Shown: piece by piece, positions 22,367-33,549 of the stretch
Numbering within the stretch: position 1 is the stretch's first letter
Layout of the letters: every line of letters starts with the position of its first letter
Source: Ectocarpus siliculosus
Lineage: Eukaryota > Sar > Phaeophyceae > Ectocarpales > Ectocarpaceae
Length of the DNA: 44,976 bases
Direction of reading: 5' to 3'
NCBI GenBank assembly: GCA_000310025.1
Contig: FN648368.1
Span: forward strand, 1 to 44,976
The notes under the pieces: generated by a model
Told to the model about the DNA's origin: nothing
Database searches by the model: none
What the model saw: the letters and a program-made list of their open reading frames with translations, nothing else
Translations under genes and position numbers: made by a program

Positions 22367-22851
22367 ACGTGGCGCTCCGGCGAGGGAGGGAATCGTTTCC
22401 GTTGGACAATGAGCGTCACGCGGAGATCGATATACTTCTTTTCCCAGAGGGCCAGGGTTCTACAAGATTTAACGTCTTGTCGTGGTCCGTCCAGCTTTTC
22501 TACGATATTCTCTTTGCAGTCTTTGATATTTGCACCGTAGTGTCTTTTTCTTTTCTTTTGGCGACTATAACTACATGAACAGTGCGACTTTTTCCGGCTT
22601 TCTGCGCGCCTGCCTTCCTCCCCTCTCTCGTATCCCTCATTCTTCCACAACTCGGTGTTTTTCTCGCTACTTCATCAATCCGCTTCGGGGTTACGACTCC
22701 TTCTTTTCCTCGGCCCCTTCACGTCGCGTCCGTGCCGCCGTTCGCTTACGTTTCAGTGAGCTTCGTGACCGATCTCTTTTTTTTCTTTTCACCACCGATC
22801 ATCACGGCACAACTCCCTTACATGCAGCTTGCGTGCACGCTAGACTAAACA
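22367..22851. other. Sequence inserted between the two halves of the right repeat
   Basis: This is absent from the left copy at 20144-20230. It is pyrimidine-rich on the + strand (22500-22800). A + frame (22348-22578) reads AEIDILLFPEGQGSTRFNVL and an overlapping minus frame of 131 codons covers 22255-22650. I cannot decide whether either is coding. Confidence 0.35.
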
Positions 22852-22893
22852 GCAATTGGGGAAGCAGTCGTGGCGAAGCCCACGACAATCTAT

Positions 22894-25800
22894 ACAAAGT
22901 GGAAAGTCTTTATCTGACAAGATCCTCCTTCCACTAAGGAGAATTGTTTTGGCGAGACTGCCAGGAACGATCCCTCAAAACGATGTAAAAATCTGTGGAG
23001 ATTTTTTCAGTCCGAAGAGTCTACAGAGTTACATCAAGCAGGGTCGAGGATCTCTCTCATCAGACAACTTGGAGAACTTCTCCACATGCCAACGTTGGGC
23101 ACACAACACTTCCCACGCTCCAGATATGAAAAAAACAAAATACCTTCTCACAGTACATACATCCGCAACAATAGAACTCTCTTGCGGTGAGTATAAGACA
23201 TGCGGTCAAATGCGTGCTACTTCGTACCGGAGTCACCAGGACTGCAATCAACAATCGTAGAAAATGAGGCCCCAAAACGACAAATGCAGGCGGGGCATCA
23301 GTGGTTGTATCCACTCCTTCCTTCTCTCGTAGCTTTAGGGGCAATCCAGACCGAAACAGACGATAAACATTCCTCTTCGCTAGGTCACGCACGACCCGAC
23401 CTCCTTGGGTGCCCGTTTTTGACACATGCCATTTCGTACCGGAGTCGCCAAGACTGCAATCAACAATCGTAAAAAATGAGGCCCCAAACGACAAAAGCAG
23501 GCAGCAGGGGGTGTATCCACTCCTTCCTTCTCTCGTAGCTTCAGGCGCAATCCAGACCGAACCAGATGAGAAACATGCTTCTTCGCTAGGTCACGACCAG
23601 ACTTCCTTGGGTGCCCGTTTCTGATCCACCTCCACCTACCAACCAATGCAGGTACAGACAATATATAATTGATACATGGAGCCGTTTCCCCGAGCTCTTC
23701 CGTCTCCACCAAAGGATATTCATGTGGCCACCCTTTCTTGCCGCACACCGGCATCCCGCCGTTCACAGCGCATTTTCCCCTGAACCCCCGGCTGACGCGT
23801 ATCCAAAAGACACATACAGAACATATTAATGAAAGTAGCGACGGGAAACCTAACGGCGACACACACATTCTCATTCATTCATCAGCCGGTACGAATAGCG
23901 CGGTCGGTGAAAGCAAGAACAAGAATTTCATACACGCAATACTTTCACGGGCGAGAATCGCCGCGACCATATATTGGCCTTCTCCGTGAAAATGACCGTT
24001 GAACGACGAACCCGATTCTTCACGCCCACATACTGTTCAATCGCCGTCTTCACACAAATTCGCAAGTAGCCAAACCATCGTGAAACACTCTCAACTCAGA
24101 GAGTCAGTGATGCAAGGCAGAACCAGCCCCAAAAAGTGACATCTCGCACCGTTAGCGAAAAATCTATGAAATATTTACGGTGAACCATCCATGGAAATGT
24201 TGGACCTATCGCTCAAGTACAAGCCAACGTTAAGAACAAACAACGCAGCAGGAGCAGGAGTATCAATAATCTACATACGTCAGCAAACGTGAAGCGTCGT
24301 TCCTGGCAATATTGATTTCATTTCATCTTCTAAGTGAAATTGAGAATGACGCCCCCTCTTGAGCTACGCAACCTGCCCACTACCAACAGTCAAAGCCGTG
24401 TCTCAACCATGAATGAAACGCGTATGCCAAGCTGGGAATAGGAATCAATGCATGCCCAGGCCAAGCGAAATTTCATTCACCGTGTTGGACAGTTTTCCAC
24501 TAGCCCGAGGCTGGGTTTCGTGTGATTTCGATTCCAATGAGCGGGCCGGTCTTTCTTTCATTGCGACTTCAAACGATGACACATCACTTTGTCGGTGTTT
24601 TCGATACCCCCGATCTGCTTCTACTCTTCTCGGCCTCTCGAAGACTAGTCTCAAAGTGACGCGCTGCTGTAATCTGCGAGGGTATCCGAGGGTATCCGTT
24701 TGCGGGGACCCGTTTCTCCGCCCTCTTCTAGTTTCTGTCCAAACTATTTTGCACTCCGGTATGTCGTCACGGAGCGCGACTAACATACCACAAACAAAAT
24801 ATCCTGTAACATATTACGAACGCGGAGAACCCACTTTCCCCCAAAATTTCCCAGCCCAAAGTTCCGAAATTGACGTCGCCGCCGCAATGAACTGACTGAA
24901 AGGAAGAAGGTGTTGTAAAAAAAACGGTCGGGTTCGGTGGGAGAAGGCTATATCAGAGCCTCTGTACAGCAATCCTTGTTGCCTACAACACGCTTCGTGT
25001 ATCCCTCCCGCTTTTCCTAAATGTTGGGCACGCCGGTTCGATTTCCTCTTCCAACGATTTCATTTTGGGCATAACGCGCAATCTACGAATATTGATTTGA
25101 TGTTAGCACACCTGTGTGCTATTTGCCGTTGCATGCCGTTCGTTGTTGGGCACGGACGCTCTCGTTCTGCTGCTCGCGTCACGGCAGGCGTACCGATGCT
25201 TGAAACATGTTCGTGTAGGTGAACAGATGTTTCCTTCCTTTCCCCCTAAGCTATTCGGTGTTGGTCAAGGGCTGCCCAGTGCTCGGGAGTGAGAGTGATC
25301 CTCCTCCAGAACCTGGTGGTCACGCAGTCCTCTCCAGTGGTAAGGTTGTGGACTCTTATCTCCTGGATTCATGGTGTAGACATAGAGATGAAGCAAGGCG
25401 GAGAGATATGCAGAGTAAACTATTGTAGAAACACGGCGATGGATTGTCGGCATGGTACCCGTTATTGTGGTTGTCGCAATGATCGTTTCAGCGCTCCAGA
25501 TGCGATGGTGTTGATAGTAGCGTCGGCGGCGGTGGTGATGGTGATGGCAAACGATGGGGTTGGTTTCGGAGTGTTGTTACAGGGTATTGAATCGCAGGAA
25601 CAACGCCCAGATCATCCACAAATTTTGAGTGCAAGGAACATCGTCTGTTGCCGTATTCTTCACGTGTTCGTCCTGGAAAATAGCGACGCCATTTACATTA
25701 TCTTCGAATTTGGAGTTGTCATATCCCTCACCACCGTTGCGCGTATTGGTCTACATGTACGCCTAGGCTGCGTATTGCATCAGCATCATCAGTTGGTCCA

Positions 25801-26952
25801 GTCAGACAGTTAGTTGGAAGGTGCTGGGCCAGATCGGAACGAATATATTGTGAAAACACGAACAAAACCAGGGTCACAGAGAAATTGGCGCCAGCTACTC
25901 GATGCAGAAAAGGAAGGTGGTGTGACAGGAGCGTCAACGGAGGGGTGCAGCGTGTTAGGCAAACAGAAATATTTGGCCAGGGGCGCGTGATCCGCAGTCA
26001 ACCGTCCCGCTTTTTTTGGGGAGAGGGGATGGTGATATGTCTGCAAAATATATGGCAACCTTTTTGAGGTATAAACTTAGCATGTCATAAACAGAAAACC
26101 CAAAAGGCATAGTTGTTGCTGGGATTCAACTGGTTTCAGAACTATCCTAGAGGAACCCTTGCAAACGCGAAAAAACCGGGGATGACCCAAAAAAAAAAAC
26201 AGGTTCTAAACAACGTCCGATCGATCTAACAAATTCAAATGACGCAAATTTTGGGCCGGGGAGTACGAATCCGTTGTCAGATGTTCCTTTTCACAATTGG
26301 ATATTTCCCCTATGTGTTGACAAAGGGTTAGTAGTTTCAGGGAAGGGTAATTTTTGGGCGTAGGTCACGAATTTGCCATCAGAATGTCCCAGAGTGTAGC
26401 AGTTCGGCGGTGGTAGCTCTTCAAACTGCGCTCCCTAGCGAATGAACCATTCTGAAAAAAAACTGCCCCGGCTCTCCCCAGCCGAGGTTTTGTCGAACAA
26501 CTTTCTGGGTGGCTCTACCCCCCCTAATTCGGCCAAGCGGGATCGATTTGCGAGTTGTCTGAGACGAAAAAAAAATAGCAATGCGGCGAAAAAAATTCTC
26601 GGCCATCCCCAGGCGACCTTTTTTTCGACAACTTTTGAACGTCGGTTGTGGACTTTTCAGAGGAACCAAAAACGATATTTGGTTTTGTTTATTTTTCAGC
26701 TGGGGAAGCCACGGGGCGTCTGGCTGCGGATGGCGCCCAGGGTAAACGCTACAATGCTTGTCTATTCTCTTGAGTTCCTCTCGTCTCCCCGAATATCTTG
26801 ACTCATGATTCGGGCTTCTTATCGAAGAATGGGCTCACAAATACTGTACATTTCTATTGTAGGGGAGCGGTCTAAGTGAATACCGTACAACTGAGAGCAG
26901 CGACCAGCCCGGACATTCCCTCGTTTTTTCATTGCTGGGAGTAGTATTGCTG
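22894..26952. other. Repeat-containing region without a convincing gene
   Basis: Apart from the 212-bp tandem repeat this holds scattered open frames. The longest are + 24413-24895 (160 codons, overlapped by a 113-codon minus frame) and + 25289-25813 (174 codons). Neither shows a known domain, clean splice context or consistent codon bias. A small duplication GGGTATCCGA occurs near 24680. 26420-26690 has several A and T runs typical of introns. Confidence 0.4.
23221..23630. repeat. 212-bp tandem duplication, two units
   Basis: TTCGTACCGGAGTC starts at 23221 and again at 23433. Both units continue through CTGCAATCAACAATCGTA, TGAGGCCCCAAA, CACTCCTTCCTTCTCTCGTA and CTTGGGTGCCCGTTT. On the minus strand each unit carries a related peptide (RDLAKRNVYRLFRSGLPLK and RDLAKKHVSHLVRSGLRLK). 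This suggests an amplified fragment of coding sequence or a transposon piece. Confidence 0.85.
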
Positions 26953-28627
26953 TTATAGTTTATGCGCAACCTGCAAAAAGCAGTACTGCAGCAGCATCGT
27001 TTGAATTGGTGATCAATAGCGAGCGGCAGAAGCAACCACTGTATCGGCTTACGTACCAAGTACGTGGACGGTCGCCGTACAGCACGCAACCAAGAACCAA
27101 GAACCTATTACTGCAGAGCACCCTCCGGTCGACCCACCTGACAGTGGGAGAGCCCCCCTTCCTCGACGTGGCGCGTCTCGAGCATTTGAGTGTTGTTCAC
27201 CCCCAGGGTGGTGGATAGGTTGGCCGATCGAACGAATCCCTGATTTTCATCCCGGAAGGACAGTATCTCGGATATGCGGGCACGGGTCCGGCTGTTGTAG
27301 CGTACAACCTCCGCATCGGCCTCATAACTGACGCACACACGGGAGGGAGATTGGTGCAAAAGGGATGTTAGTTGTCGCCGATACTTGGCACGTTGATACC
27401 ATCGTGCCAAAGCTTCCAGGTGTTGGCGTTACAACCGGGTGGAGAAAAAGGCGGTGAGCCGGAGAGTGGAGAGCAGCCGGCACGGCGAAGGGCGCCAAAC
27501 CATATATATATAAACGTGATTTTTCGTGCACTCGCCGGTCAGACTCAATATGAACATATGCTGGATGAGGCCCACTGACCTAACTCCATTTAGAACAAGC
27601 CAACACCATCACTCCCGTACCCTAGGTGGTAACCTCCTGAGCGATTCTGCCCCCGGCTCTATTTGTGCTAATCCCGCCGAACCGTCTTCCATCCATCCTC
27701 GTTTTCCCTCTGTGTAGACTAGACTAGACTATAGTGCATGTAACAGTGAAGAGAAAGCGATTGTTCGTGAAGGGTCCTCTCGAGGAAATGACGGCGGCTG
27801 CTCGCAGAAAACCAAACACGCAGGCGTCACCGGATCAGATTCTTGAGGTAGGGGGGCAACGCGTTTGGGTGCGCAAATGCGAGCGATCGATTGATTTGTG
27901 AATGGCTCTTTTTTGGGGGTTCTCGAGGTCTAAACCTTGTCTGCAAATACTACCAGGGAGAACGATTGCGCCCCCCCCCCTCCAATGGGGGAGCGAGACT
28001 CCCGTCACAGGACGGGGGAATGCCTGCGCGGAGTCGACGTGTACGTGGAGATAGTGTGAGGAAGATGCAATTGGCCAATCACGCAGTTTCAATCTCGACG
28101 ATACCGTTCGGCATCACTAAAACCGGTAAAAGCTACAGCACGAAAAAAACGGTATTGGGAAACGAAAGACCCCGCTTCAACCTGCACCCTTCAGCGCCAC
28201 GCAAACGTGTCCGCATGAGAGCCACGAAACCAATAGTTGTAGTCCAGGCAGTGACTGATTGATATCACAGTATCTTCTGCATAAAAACTGGGCACCGACA
28301 GCAAGACGCCCAAGAAACTCATCCCGCACCTCTCCGAAATATCTGTTGGCAAAGGTATGCTTATAGATCGTAAGCATGCCGTCGCCGACTTGGATCACAT
28401 TGAGTCCCCCGTACCTCCTCTCCGCGTCAATCTGATCCAACCCAGATATCAGTATCGATTCCAAGACATACAAAGACGGGGAGGAGCGTCAGCCATGACT
28501 ACATACATACATTACGCGAACGGTATGGAGATGAAATCACAGCCATCAAGGACCACACGGCAAGCACCACATTATTTGGATCTGGCGCTGTCCTCGTGTA
28601 CACCACAATGTGAGACGTTTCTCGGCT
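26953..28627 (-). CDS. Unknown protein with a C-terminal IQ-like basic helix (5' end not found)
   Basis: Minus exons that join in phase are 28627-28511, 28431-28182, 27412-27138 and a possible 18-nt last exon 26970-26953 ending in TAA (660 nt). Donors: CGTAAT|gtatgt, GCAG|gttgaag, CTGTCAG|gtgggt. Peptides seen are SHIVVYTRTAPDPNNVVLAV, IDAERRYGGLNVIQVGDGML, TIYKHTFANRYFGEVRDEFL, then ARWYQRAKYRRQL (basic, IQ-like) and ADAEVVRYNSRTRARISEIL. The strong charge periodicity and agreement with splice sites support real coding sequence, but I recognise no family. Upstream exons, including the start codon, remain unassigned and may lie above 28630. The last tiny exon is the least certain part. Confidence 0.5.
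27747..27847 (+). other. Possible + strand exon inside the minus-gene intron
   Basis: Between acceptor taacag and donor CTTGAG|gtaggg the + strand reads KRKRLFVKGPLEEMTAAARR, then NTQASPDQILE. It looks coding but conflicts in strand with the surrounding gene. A nested gene or chance are both possible. Confidence 0.25.
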
Positions 28628-29953
28628 CTGGGGAACCCTCCTGAATACCCAGCGCACGCTTGTTCTCGGACAGCAGCACGGCACTGACTGAACAAGTACC
28701 GACTCCTTGGTGACGGCAACCCAAGGCCAACCCTCTGTTCACTTGTTAATGTCTAGCCCATGCTATAACGGCTGATGCCCGCGCTCTGTCGCGTAGACAA
28801 CGGTGTGAAATTGCCCTAATCTGTTGGCCGGAACGGCGGGCTGATGTGTGGGAAATCGTGTGCCCATTATACAGTAGTACCAGACACATTAAACCTGAAA
28901 TGGAATTCAGGCTGCGCACGTGACGAAATTGTGTCATCGCCGAGACGGTGTTTGTCTCGATCTATGTACGTGCGTCCCCCGCAAACAGCGCGGAACCATG
29001 AAAAAAAGACGAATGGAGAGTAGACAATGGCGTTGGGTATCAACGGAACTGCGTAAACAGTCAGATCGGGCCTGACTGTGCAACCTTTCGACCTGGGTTG
29101 AATCTCAGTTGGAAAATAACACTTCGGCGAAGAAAATCATCGCCGTTCAAGGTGTTGTTCGCTAATGTTTTGGAACGGTGAGTCAACGAAACTCTCCCGA
29201 ACTCAACCAGTTTGCATGGGTACCCATTAACACCGAGCCGTTGGTACTATTGTACACTACGGATTAACTCTCGAAGTCGACATGGCACCCAAAGCCAAGC
29301 AATGTATTCGGAAGGTCGAGCGCGTTGATTTTTGGCCTGACGAAGGCAACGGATGCCGCAACCACATGAGATACTGCTGCTAGGCCAGGCCTGAAAGCGG
29401 GATGTACGGTTTCTAGCGAGGCCCTTCCCGCGCCGAGTTTCGAAGCGCCGGGAAATTCACCCGAGCCGAAGCATCTACCCCCCGACGCACACCCCCTACG
29501 CATGAAACCACAACCCAGCAACTAACGAGAGCGTTCCGAGGAAAATCGAGTATTTTACTGGCGCTACCCCGCGGAAAGGTGGGAAATGTCCGCCAGCCTA
29601 CTCTAAGGTTGCTCTTGCTCACATGAACCCTGCTGCGTTCCTCTGGCACACCGCATACTTGGAGATAGCGCCGCATGGTATCCGACCTTAACAATTTTGG
29701 CAATATGTCGGTTGATCGAAATGATTTTGGTTGGTTCGCGTTACAGTTTTTTACCAATGTCAGTCTACTATGTCGTAAGAATCAAATCCACGAGGGGATG
29801 TTGAAGACTCGATGGCCGTCTAAACAAGAGAGACAGACAGAGAGAGAGAGATAGAGAGATGTAGAAAGAGGGGCGCAAGTACAAGAAAGTCAATCCAACC
29901 TAAAGAGAGCTAGTCTAATACTGTCGAACAGGTAACAATACAGAGCATCAAGG
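28628..29953. other. Intergenic stretch
   Basis: A minus frame at 29413-29757 reads LLRSDTMRRYLQVCGVPEER with possible splice sites but no recognisable domain. A GA-rich microsatellite occupies about 29828-29862. Nothing else could be assigned. Confidence 0.4.
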
Positions 29954-29998
29954 TCACCTGGAGAGATCAAGGACCCAAGCACCTTGGATAGAATTGAT

Positions 29999-30038
<40 letters not shown>

Positions 30039-30220
30039 CCCTCCATCATGCCGTTTTCCCCTGTTCCGTGGTTCTGCATGACCCGGGATACCCCAGCGTA
30101 GTCGACGTCAAATGGGGGCAACATAATCCGGACAACGGGCGCCGAGCATAAGCGTGTAGACTGCATGGTCGGATTTCGCCGGCGACAAGGAAAAATCGAA
30201 ATCATTCGTGACGGTTGCAC
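29954..30220 (-). CDS. C-terminal part of a poly-Q protein
   Basis: The minus frame reads MLPPFDVDYAGVSRVMQNHG, then GMMEG, Q12, and INSIQGAWVLDLSR before the stop. The sequence left of the Q run looks like genuine protein, with Gly/Asn-rich low complexity flanking the Q tract as in many transcriptional regulators. It probably represents a last exon. The acceptor may be atgcag near 30165, and earlier exons to the right (30202-30564 has an open minus frame) are unresolved. Confidence 0.4.
30005..30037. repeat. (CTG)11 tract, CAG on the minus strand
   Basis: Eleven perfect CTG units on the + strand, reading as Gln on the minus strand in the open frame 29954-30220. Confidence 0.95.
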
Positions 30221-30540
30221 CTGCTGTTATTGCACATCGCTTTGGCTTGCCTACGAGGGGGTGACGGTGTCAATAAGGAATCCCTGAGCCAAAATTGCAG
30301 CAATAGTCTATGTATTTTTCGCTGTTTGGGCGCCAACGTTTCTGAGGGGGCGAGAGAAGTTTGCATCACCATCAGAGCGCAAACCAACCTATTGTGGATA
30401 TTAAAAAACAACTTCGGTCGTTCGGGTGGATGCAACCCGAAAACCACCGGTGAAGCAAGCACATCAAATTGAGCACACCCCGGCGCCCTGCGCTTCTGTC
30501 CTCTGAACCTTAACTGCTCCAGACGAAGCTTTAGCAGGGC

Positions 30541-30773
30541 TCTATGTACGTTATTCAAAGGCATATGTCAATCAACTCGTTGTTGTATACCAACCCCCGA
30601 GCTGTTTATTTCTTGTATATTTGGTGTACGTCCCAACCCTTCCCAGCTCTTGCCGCAAAGAGGACGCCGATCTCCAGGATGATCGTTGTCCCTCGTCAGG
30701 ATCCCTGTTCATCTGTTTGTTTGCTTTTTACCCCCCTTGGTGGCTCTACGTACGTTATTCAAAGGCATGTTTA
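30541..30773. repeat. Pair of ~20-bp direct repeats 207 bp apart
   Basis: GTACGTTATTCAAAGGCAT occurs at about 30545 and again at about 30752, preceded each time by a CTCTA-like context. The 200 bp between are non-coding. This may be the scar of an insertion or a short duplication. Confidence 0.75.
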
Positions 30774-31359
30774 TTGTTGAGGAGGACGATGGCCACTAGA
30801 CCACGAGTCAGCCTCAACAAAAGTTAATGCCCGTGTCCGGTCTGGCTTTGCAGCCACGAATACGTCCCCCCAGGGTTGCCATCCATGTGATCAGCGCTGT
30901 GCTCGCCAGCGGTACAAGCAGGTCATCGGCTTATTTTGCGAAGCCTATTTCCCCCAAACTGTTTCTTCCTCAAAAATTCGGGCGCACAGAAATTCATGCT
31001 CAAGGGGTGATTCGAACGCCGGACATTTGTTTTGTTTTTTGTTTGTTTGTTTTTCTTCACATTAAACTCGTGTCAGTTGCTGATCCCAAAATCTAGCAAA
31101 GACTCGGCCCGTGGTCACAAAAATGCTAAAGCCATCAGAAGATCTAAAGAACACGCACACTATTAGCAAGAAAAGGGTACACAAGCCCGAGGAGGTACAC
31201 CTACAATCCCTGCAGCACGTTTGCGTGCTCACAACTGGACATTAGCTTTTGTTCAGACGCACGATGACCACTACACCACTTGTCAGCGGGGGGGGGGGGG
31301 GGGGGGGGTTTTTGGGTGCCAAATTAAAACCCCAACGGGGAAGAAATTTTGTTGAAAAA

Positions 31360-31459
31360 NNNNNNNNNNNNNNNNNNNNNNNNNNNNNNNNNNNNNNNNN
31401 NNNNNNNNNNNNNNNNNNNNNNNNNNNNNNNNNNNNNNNNNNNNNNNNNNNNNNNNNNN
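31360..31459. other. Assembly gap of 100 N
   Basis: Exactly 100 N, the usual placeholder for a gap of unknown size, inside the G-rich tandem repeat cluster. The sequence just left of it (31300-31359) looks low quality. Confidence 0.99.
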
Positions 31460-31526
31460 ACCGTGGGGGGGGGGGGGGGGCGTGTTCGTGGCTGCCAAGT
31501 CAGACCGCACACGGGCATGAACTTTT

Positions 31527-31599
31527 GTTGAGAAGCACGATGACCACTAGACCACGAGTCAGCGCTGACTTGTAGTCTAGTGGTCATCGTGCTCTCAAC
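31527..31599. repeat. Head-to-head palindrome of the dispersed repeat end
   Basis: The left arm GTTGAGAAGCACGATGACCA continues to GAGTCAGCG and is followed at once by its inverted complement from CTGACT to TGCTCTCAAC. The arms are ~35 bp with about three mismatches or small indels. Confidence 0.85.
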
Positions 31600-31601
31600 A
31601 T

Positions 31602-32160
31602 CAAAAAAGATTATTTATCATTGCCTCCATATGTCCCGGTCCATGAGAAATCCCCTCATCACACAGAAACTCTGGACAGCAGCACACGGAACTTCGAGTT
31701 GGCCCGGGGGTTACTTGACTGTGCGCCCCTCTAATGTACGAAGTGTTTCACGAAAACTCAGTTGTCGCAAATAGTTCGGGAGCAAGACGCAAGGGCACCA
31801 GGGCATCTTGAGTGTCGTTTTCCCCGAGCTGTGCATAATACATGTATGATTTTCCAACGTTTTGATGCTGGCTGTGAGACCTTGTAAAAAAAATCATACG
31901 TATGCACACAAGAAATAGCGAGGCGGTCGACAGATTTACAATCCGCCTATTTATTGATGGTAAATGAAACTTCCAACGCCATGGGGCGTCTAATGTTCCT
32001 CGTCAAGCATCGTAACGGACGCATGGCCCTTTGCACGCCCACATCCCTGTTCCGCACGCGAGTGAGTTCGAAAGTTAGCGTTAAGATTCAAACTCGCTAT
32101 TCATGCATCGTATTCGGGTATTCTCTTATCTTGCACTAAATTAGCTGTAAATATAGCTAA
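31602..32160. other. Intergenic stretch
   Basis: Only short frames are present. A 61-codon + frame (31954-32139) has no features. I see nothing else. Confidence 0.4.
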
Positions 32161-32167
32161 TTATTAT

Positions 32168-32472
32168 AAACGCCTGTGGGACAGCAGTGGGACACCGGAG
32201 GGGAGACCGGGTGGGACGTCCCACGCCTGTTTTCGAGCGCCGCGTGGGACGTCCCTAGCGTGGTGCCATGGGGCGTCCCACGCGTCCCACGTTCTAGATT
32301 TGGTGTCCCATGGGACGTCCCACGTGTCCCACGGGACGTCCCACGTGTCCCATGCGTCCGTATGGGCCGTCCCATGGGACAGGTGGGATGTCCCACCTGT
32401 CCCATGGGCCGGCCCGCGTGTCCCATGGGCCGGCCCATGTGTCCCATGGGACGTCCCACGTGGGATCCCAAT
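32168..32472. repeat. Palindrome-dense minisatellite with a ~21-bp unit
   Basis: Imperfect units like TGTCCCATGGGACGTCCCAC are repeated. Nearly every unit contains a self-complementary core (GGGACGTCCC, CCCATGGG). Longer perfect palindromes include CATGGGCCGGCCCATG and a hairpin with 13-bp arms GGGACAGGTGGGA / TCCCACCTGTCCC and a 2-bp loop. The array is open on both strands (GTS/GTR-rich peptides), but this is only a result of the repeat. Confidence 0.9.
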
Positions 32473-33549
32473 AGTGTCAGTACCTGTCCAACGCGCGGGT
32501 AATATTTCGGTGATTGTGTGGTGCGGACAAACTGTACTACTGTAGGTACACTTCATCTTGCACTACAACAACAGACGCAACAGCCTCTTCGAAGACTCAA
32601 CGATTTCGTTTCTCTGTACTCAGCGGGCGTCGTTTGAGACGGCGAACGGTAGTACTGGCTGTAAGTCGGGCACAGATACGCAGAGATTGCACCACCTGCG
32701 CTCATTTGCTTTTCGCAGACACCTGCTCTTTCGCAGAAAGAGAGGGGAGGAGATATGACGCAGCGCCCTGGAACCTACATATTATTGACGAAACACACTC
32801 ACGATTGTGCCGGTCATGTTCTCGGGACGCATTCTGTGGGAGCTTGTTCTTGTAGTGATACTCCTGTACAGACGAAGCGGCTGAGATCTCCTCAAAAGCC
32901 CTGCTGCTGCCGTCACCGCTACTGCCACAGCTTGCTGTTGTGTGGTCAGAGGGAAAGGAGAAGGACAGAAGAAGTACCGAACGAAGCAGTTGGGCGCTCC
33001 AGTGGTGTGTGATGCCGCGCGGTTCAGCGGAGAGAGCGGGCGAATCGTTAGGTGTTGGGTGGAAGGTTCCTTCAGTTCAGGCAGCAGGAAAGCAATCCTT
33101 TCCTTCTTTGGTCTGTCTCACAATGCAGAGGAACTCTGTTCCTCGCCGCTCCGTGTACTGCTGTGGTGCCTGTCCTTTGGAACTTGACGACGGCGGAAGG
33201 AGGACGTTCCAAAAAGATCCCCGAAGGGTTCAGAGGGATCTGAAAATTAGCGACAAGACCGAAACATTTGCCAGGATCCATGACCAGCCCGCAGGATCGG
33301 CTCTTACGTGCGGCTGAAAAGTCTCCGTGTTACTGCAGTCGTAATATTTTTCCGAAATTGCATCCGCTGCAACGGCTGCCTGCTGCTGCTGCTGTCGGTT
33401 CCTTCGAGCGTGCTGCGCGCCGCCGCCGTCATTCACCTGCGTGTCTGGGCAGCTCACCGGATTGACCAGCGTTCATGCGGCCTAGAAAGTATTGCGTCCA
33501 TCAAATCAATCACGATTGGTTCCGGCGACGTCATGCGAGTGTGTATGTA
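32473..33549. other. Region without a firm gene
   Basis: Short frames occur on both strands. A minus frame at 33230-33457 contains RRNRQQQQQAAVAADAISEK and might be an exon, but no splice partners were found. Confidence 0.35.

Larger units (their letters stand above)
20144..22893. mobile_element. Candidate composite or nested element bounded by related repeats
   Basis: At 20144-20230 a block reads GCCATGAGGCCCCACGAATG through GCCGATGG, then TATT, then AGCAATTGGGGAAGCAGTCG onward to CACGACAATCTAT. The first half recurs at 22327-22366 and the second at 22852-22893, now separated by ~485 bp. The right copy therefore looks like the same sequence interrupted by an insertion, or the left copy like a deletion derivative. 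The interval between the copies contains a broken Ala-rich gene, a coiled-coil repeat fragment, a terminal exon and long pyrimidine tracts. No transposase or reverse transcriptase is visible, so the class is unknown. Confidence 0.4.
30775..31601. repeat. Cluster of a tRNA-A-box-containing dispersed repeat around an assembly gap
   Basis: The unit contains ACGATGACCACTAGACCACG followed by AGTCAG, and an adjoining part with CGTGGCTGCCAAGTCAGACC and CACGGGCATGAACTTTTGTTGAG. It occurs inverted at about 30775-30880, in + orientation at 31475-31565, and in a base-substituted form at 31250-31355 next to the gap. The minus-strand reading TGGTCTAGTGG matches the tRNA A-box, so a tRNA-derived SINE head is plausible. 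G runs of 12-18 nt flank the gap. No B-box is placed correctly. Confidence 0.6.

Noticed and set aside
31249-31587. Open frames running through the gap
   Set aside because: They exist only because N codons are read as unknown residues across the 100-N gap and G runs.
32164-32556. GTS/GTR-rich frames on both strands as a repetitive protein
   Set aside because: Openness in several frames is explained by the palindromic minisatellite; no start or splice context.
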